A DNA stretch of 64,000 bases from Salinisphaera aquimarina (lineage in GTDB: Bacteria > Pseudomonadota > Gammaproteobacteria > Nevskiales > Salinisphaeraceae), in the NCBI RefSeq assembly GCF_042643355.1, contig NZ_JBHRSS010000001.1:496001-560000 (forward strand). The letters run 5' to 3'. Position numbers and translations under genes: made by a program. Below the pieces are notes generated by a model, which searched no databases, had not been told where the DNA came from, and was given only the letters and a program-made list of their open reading frames with translations. Below are positions 63,457 to 64,000 of the stretch, piece by piece; the first letter of the stretch is position 1; the number at the start of each line of letters is the position of its first letter.

Positions 63457-64000
63457 TCAGGCGGTGGTCCACCGAGCGCCCGGCAGCTGAGGGCAGGACA
63501 GTTCGAGCTGCATGCCGGCGCTGATCGGGCCGACGCCTTCGGGGGTGCCGGTATAGATCAGATCACCGGGCAGTAGCCGCCAGTGACGACTTAGCATGGC
63601 GATGATATCGGCGACGCCCACGAGCATGTCGGCGGTATGGGCTTTCTGCCGGGTTGTGCCGTCCACGCTCAATTCGAAATGCATATCGGCCAGATCCATG
63701 GCGTCGGTCAACGCCACGAGCGGGCCGAGTGGAGCACTGTAGTCGAAGGACTTGGCTTTCTCCCAGGGCTCGCCGGTATTCTTCAGCTCGGTCTGGACGT
63801 CGCGCAGGGTCAGGTCCAGACCGAGGCCGATCCCGCTGATGTGCTCGCGTGCCGTATCGGCGGCGATATCGCGTCCGCCGTGGCCGATCTCGACCACCAG
63901 TTCGGCCTCGTGATGTATTTCGCCGACATTGGTGGGCAGCGTAATCGCCTCGTCCGGCTTGACCAGCGCGCTTGCCGGCTTCATGAACACCACCGATTCC
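63457..64000 (-). CDS. Fumarylacetoacetate hydrolase-family protein, 5' end cut by window edge
   Basis: The C-terminal part (about 181 residues) of a leftward FAH-family protein that continues past the right edge. Motifs are VVFMKPASALVKPDE, IHHEAELVVEIG with the metal ligands Glu/Glu, GLDLTLRDVQTELK, KSFDYSAPLGPL and PGDLIYTGTPEGVGP. Family members cleave or decarboxylate 2-keto-acid intermediates of aromatic breakdown (for example acylpyruvases); the exact substrate cannot be told from this part. The true start is outside the window. Confidence 0.9.
   Translation of the reverse strand, partial: ESVVFMKPASALVKPDEAITLPTNVGEIHHEAELVVEIGHGGRDIAADTAREHISGIGLGLDLTLRDVQTELKNTGEPWEKAKSFDYSAPLGPLVALTDAMDLADMHFELSVDGTTRQKAHTADMLVGVADIIAMLSRHWRLLPGDLIYTGTPEGVGPISAGMQLELSCPQLPGARWTTA

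Noticed and set aside
1..64000. CRISPR arrays, tRNA or rRNA genes, prophage genes
   Set aside because: I looked for regular short repeats, cloverleaf-like segments and phage structural genes in the intergenic spaces and found none that I could support.

Overview
The window is about 64 kb of GC-rich, densely coding chromosome with roughly 50 genes. Gene content points to a gammaproteobacterium: RNase T, minCDE, an AcrAB/OprM-type pump with an AcrR-type operator, a class II (medium-chain) PHA synthase beside PhaZ, tandem fadD genes and olsBA. A Salinisphaera-like or related marine/halotolerant lineage is a guess, not something the sequence proves. No rRNA, tRNA, CRISPR array, phage or intact insertion sequence was found.

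Layout. 1-3.0 kb: a PhoX-type phosphatase (cut by the left edge) and a ferritin-like protein, both with twin-arginine leaders. 3.4-7.7 kb: tkt-gap-pgk, central carbon metabolism. 7.8-10.1 kb: a MoxR ATPase and a VWA protein separated by a hairpin-rich repeat, followed by a 160-bp MITE-like element on the VWA stop codon. 10.2-11.1 kb: a SanA-like membrane protein. 11.1-18.0 kb: a TetR repressor divergent from an RND tripartite efflux operon, with a near-exact AcrR operator between them. 18.0-21.7 kb: an Mla/Pqi-type phospholipid ABC transporter. 22.0-26.9 kb: an OmpW-like barrel and a 1289-residue Ig-like surface lipoprotein. 27.3-29.8 kb: fadE.

29.9-35.2 kb: a five-gene leftward cluster (circularly permuted ATP-grasp, alpha-E protein, zinc metallopeptidase, EamA exporter, alpha/beta hydrolase). 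The first two belong to a known but poorly understood amidoligase neighbourhood; the other three make it a candidate peptide-metabolite system. 35.3-37.2 kb: minCDE. 37.4-42.4 kb: a GMC alcohol dehydrogenase, a LysR regulator divergent from an AEC transporter, and a 10-TM metal exporter whose stop codon carries a second, 271-bp inverted-repeat element.

42.7-51.5 kb: two tandem fatty acyl-CoA ligases, a YihY-like membrane protein, and a PHA locus (phaC plus two PhaZ-like hydrolases, the first lacking the nucleophilic serine). 51.7-53.2 kb: olsB-olsA for ornithine lipids. 53.3-58.1 kb: rnt, argG, an MFS transporter and an FKBP lipoprotein. 58.3-64.0 kb: pckA, two paralogous proteins of unknown family, gph and a fumarylacetoacetate hydrolase-family gene cut by the right edge.

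The common theme is lipids and the envelope: fatty acid activation and oxidation (fadD x2, fadE), carbon storage as medium-chain PHA, ornithine lipids, phospholipid trafficking and efflux, alongside gluconeogenic and pentose-phosphate enzymes (pckA, gap, pgk, tkt).
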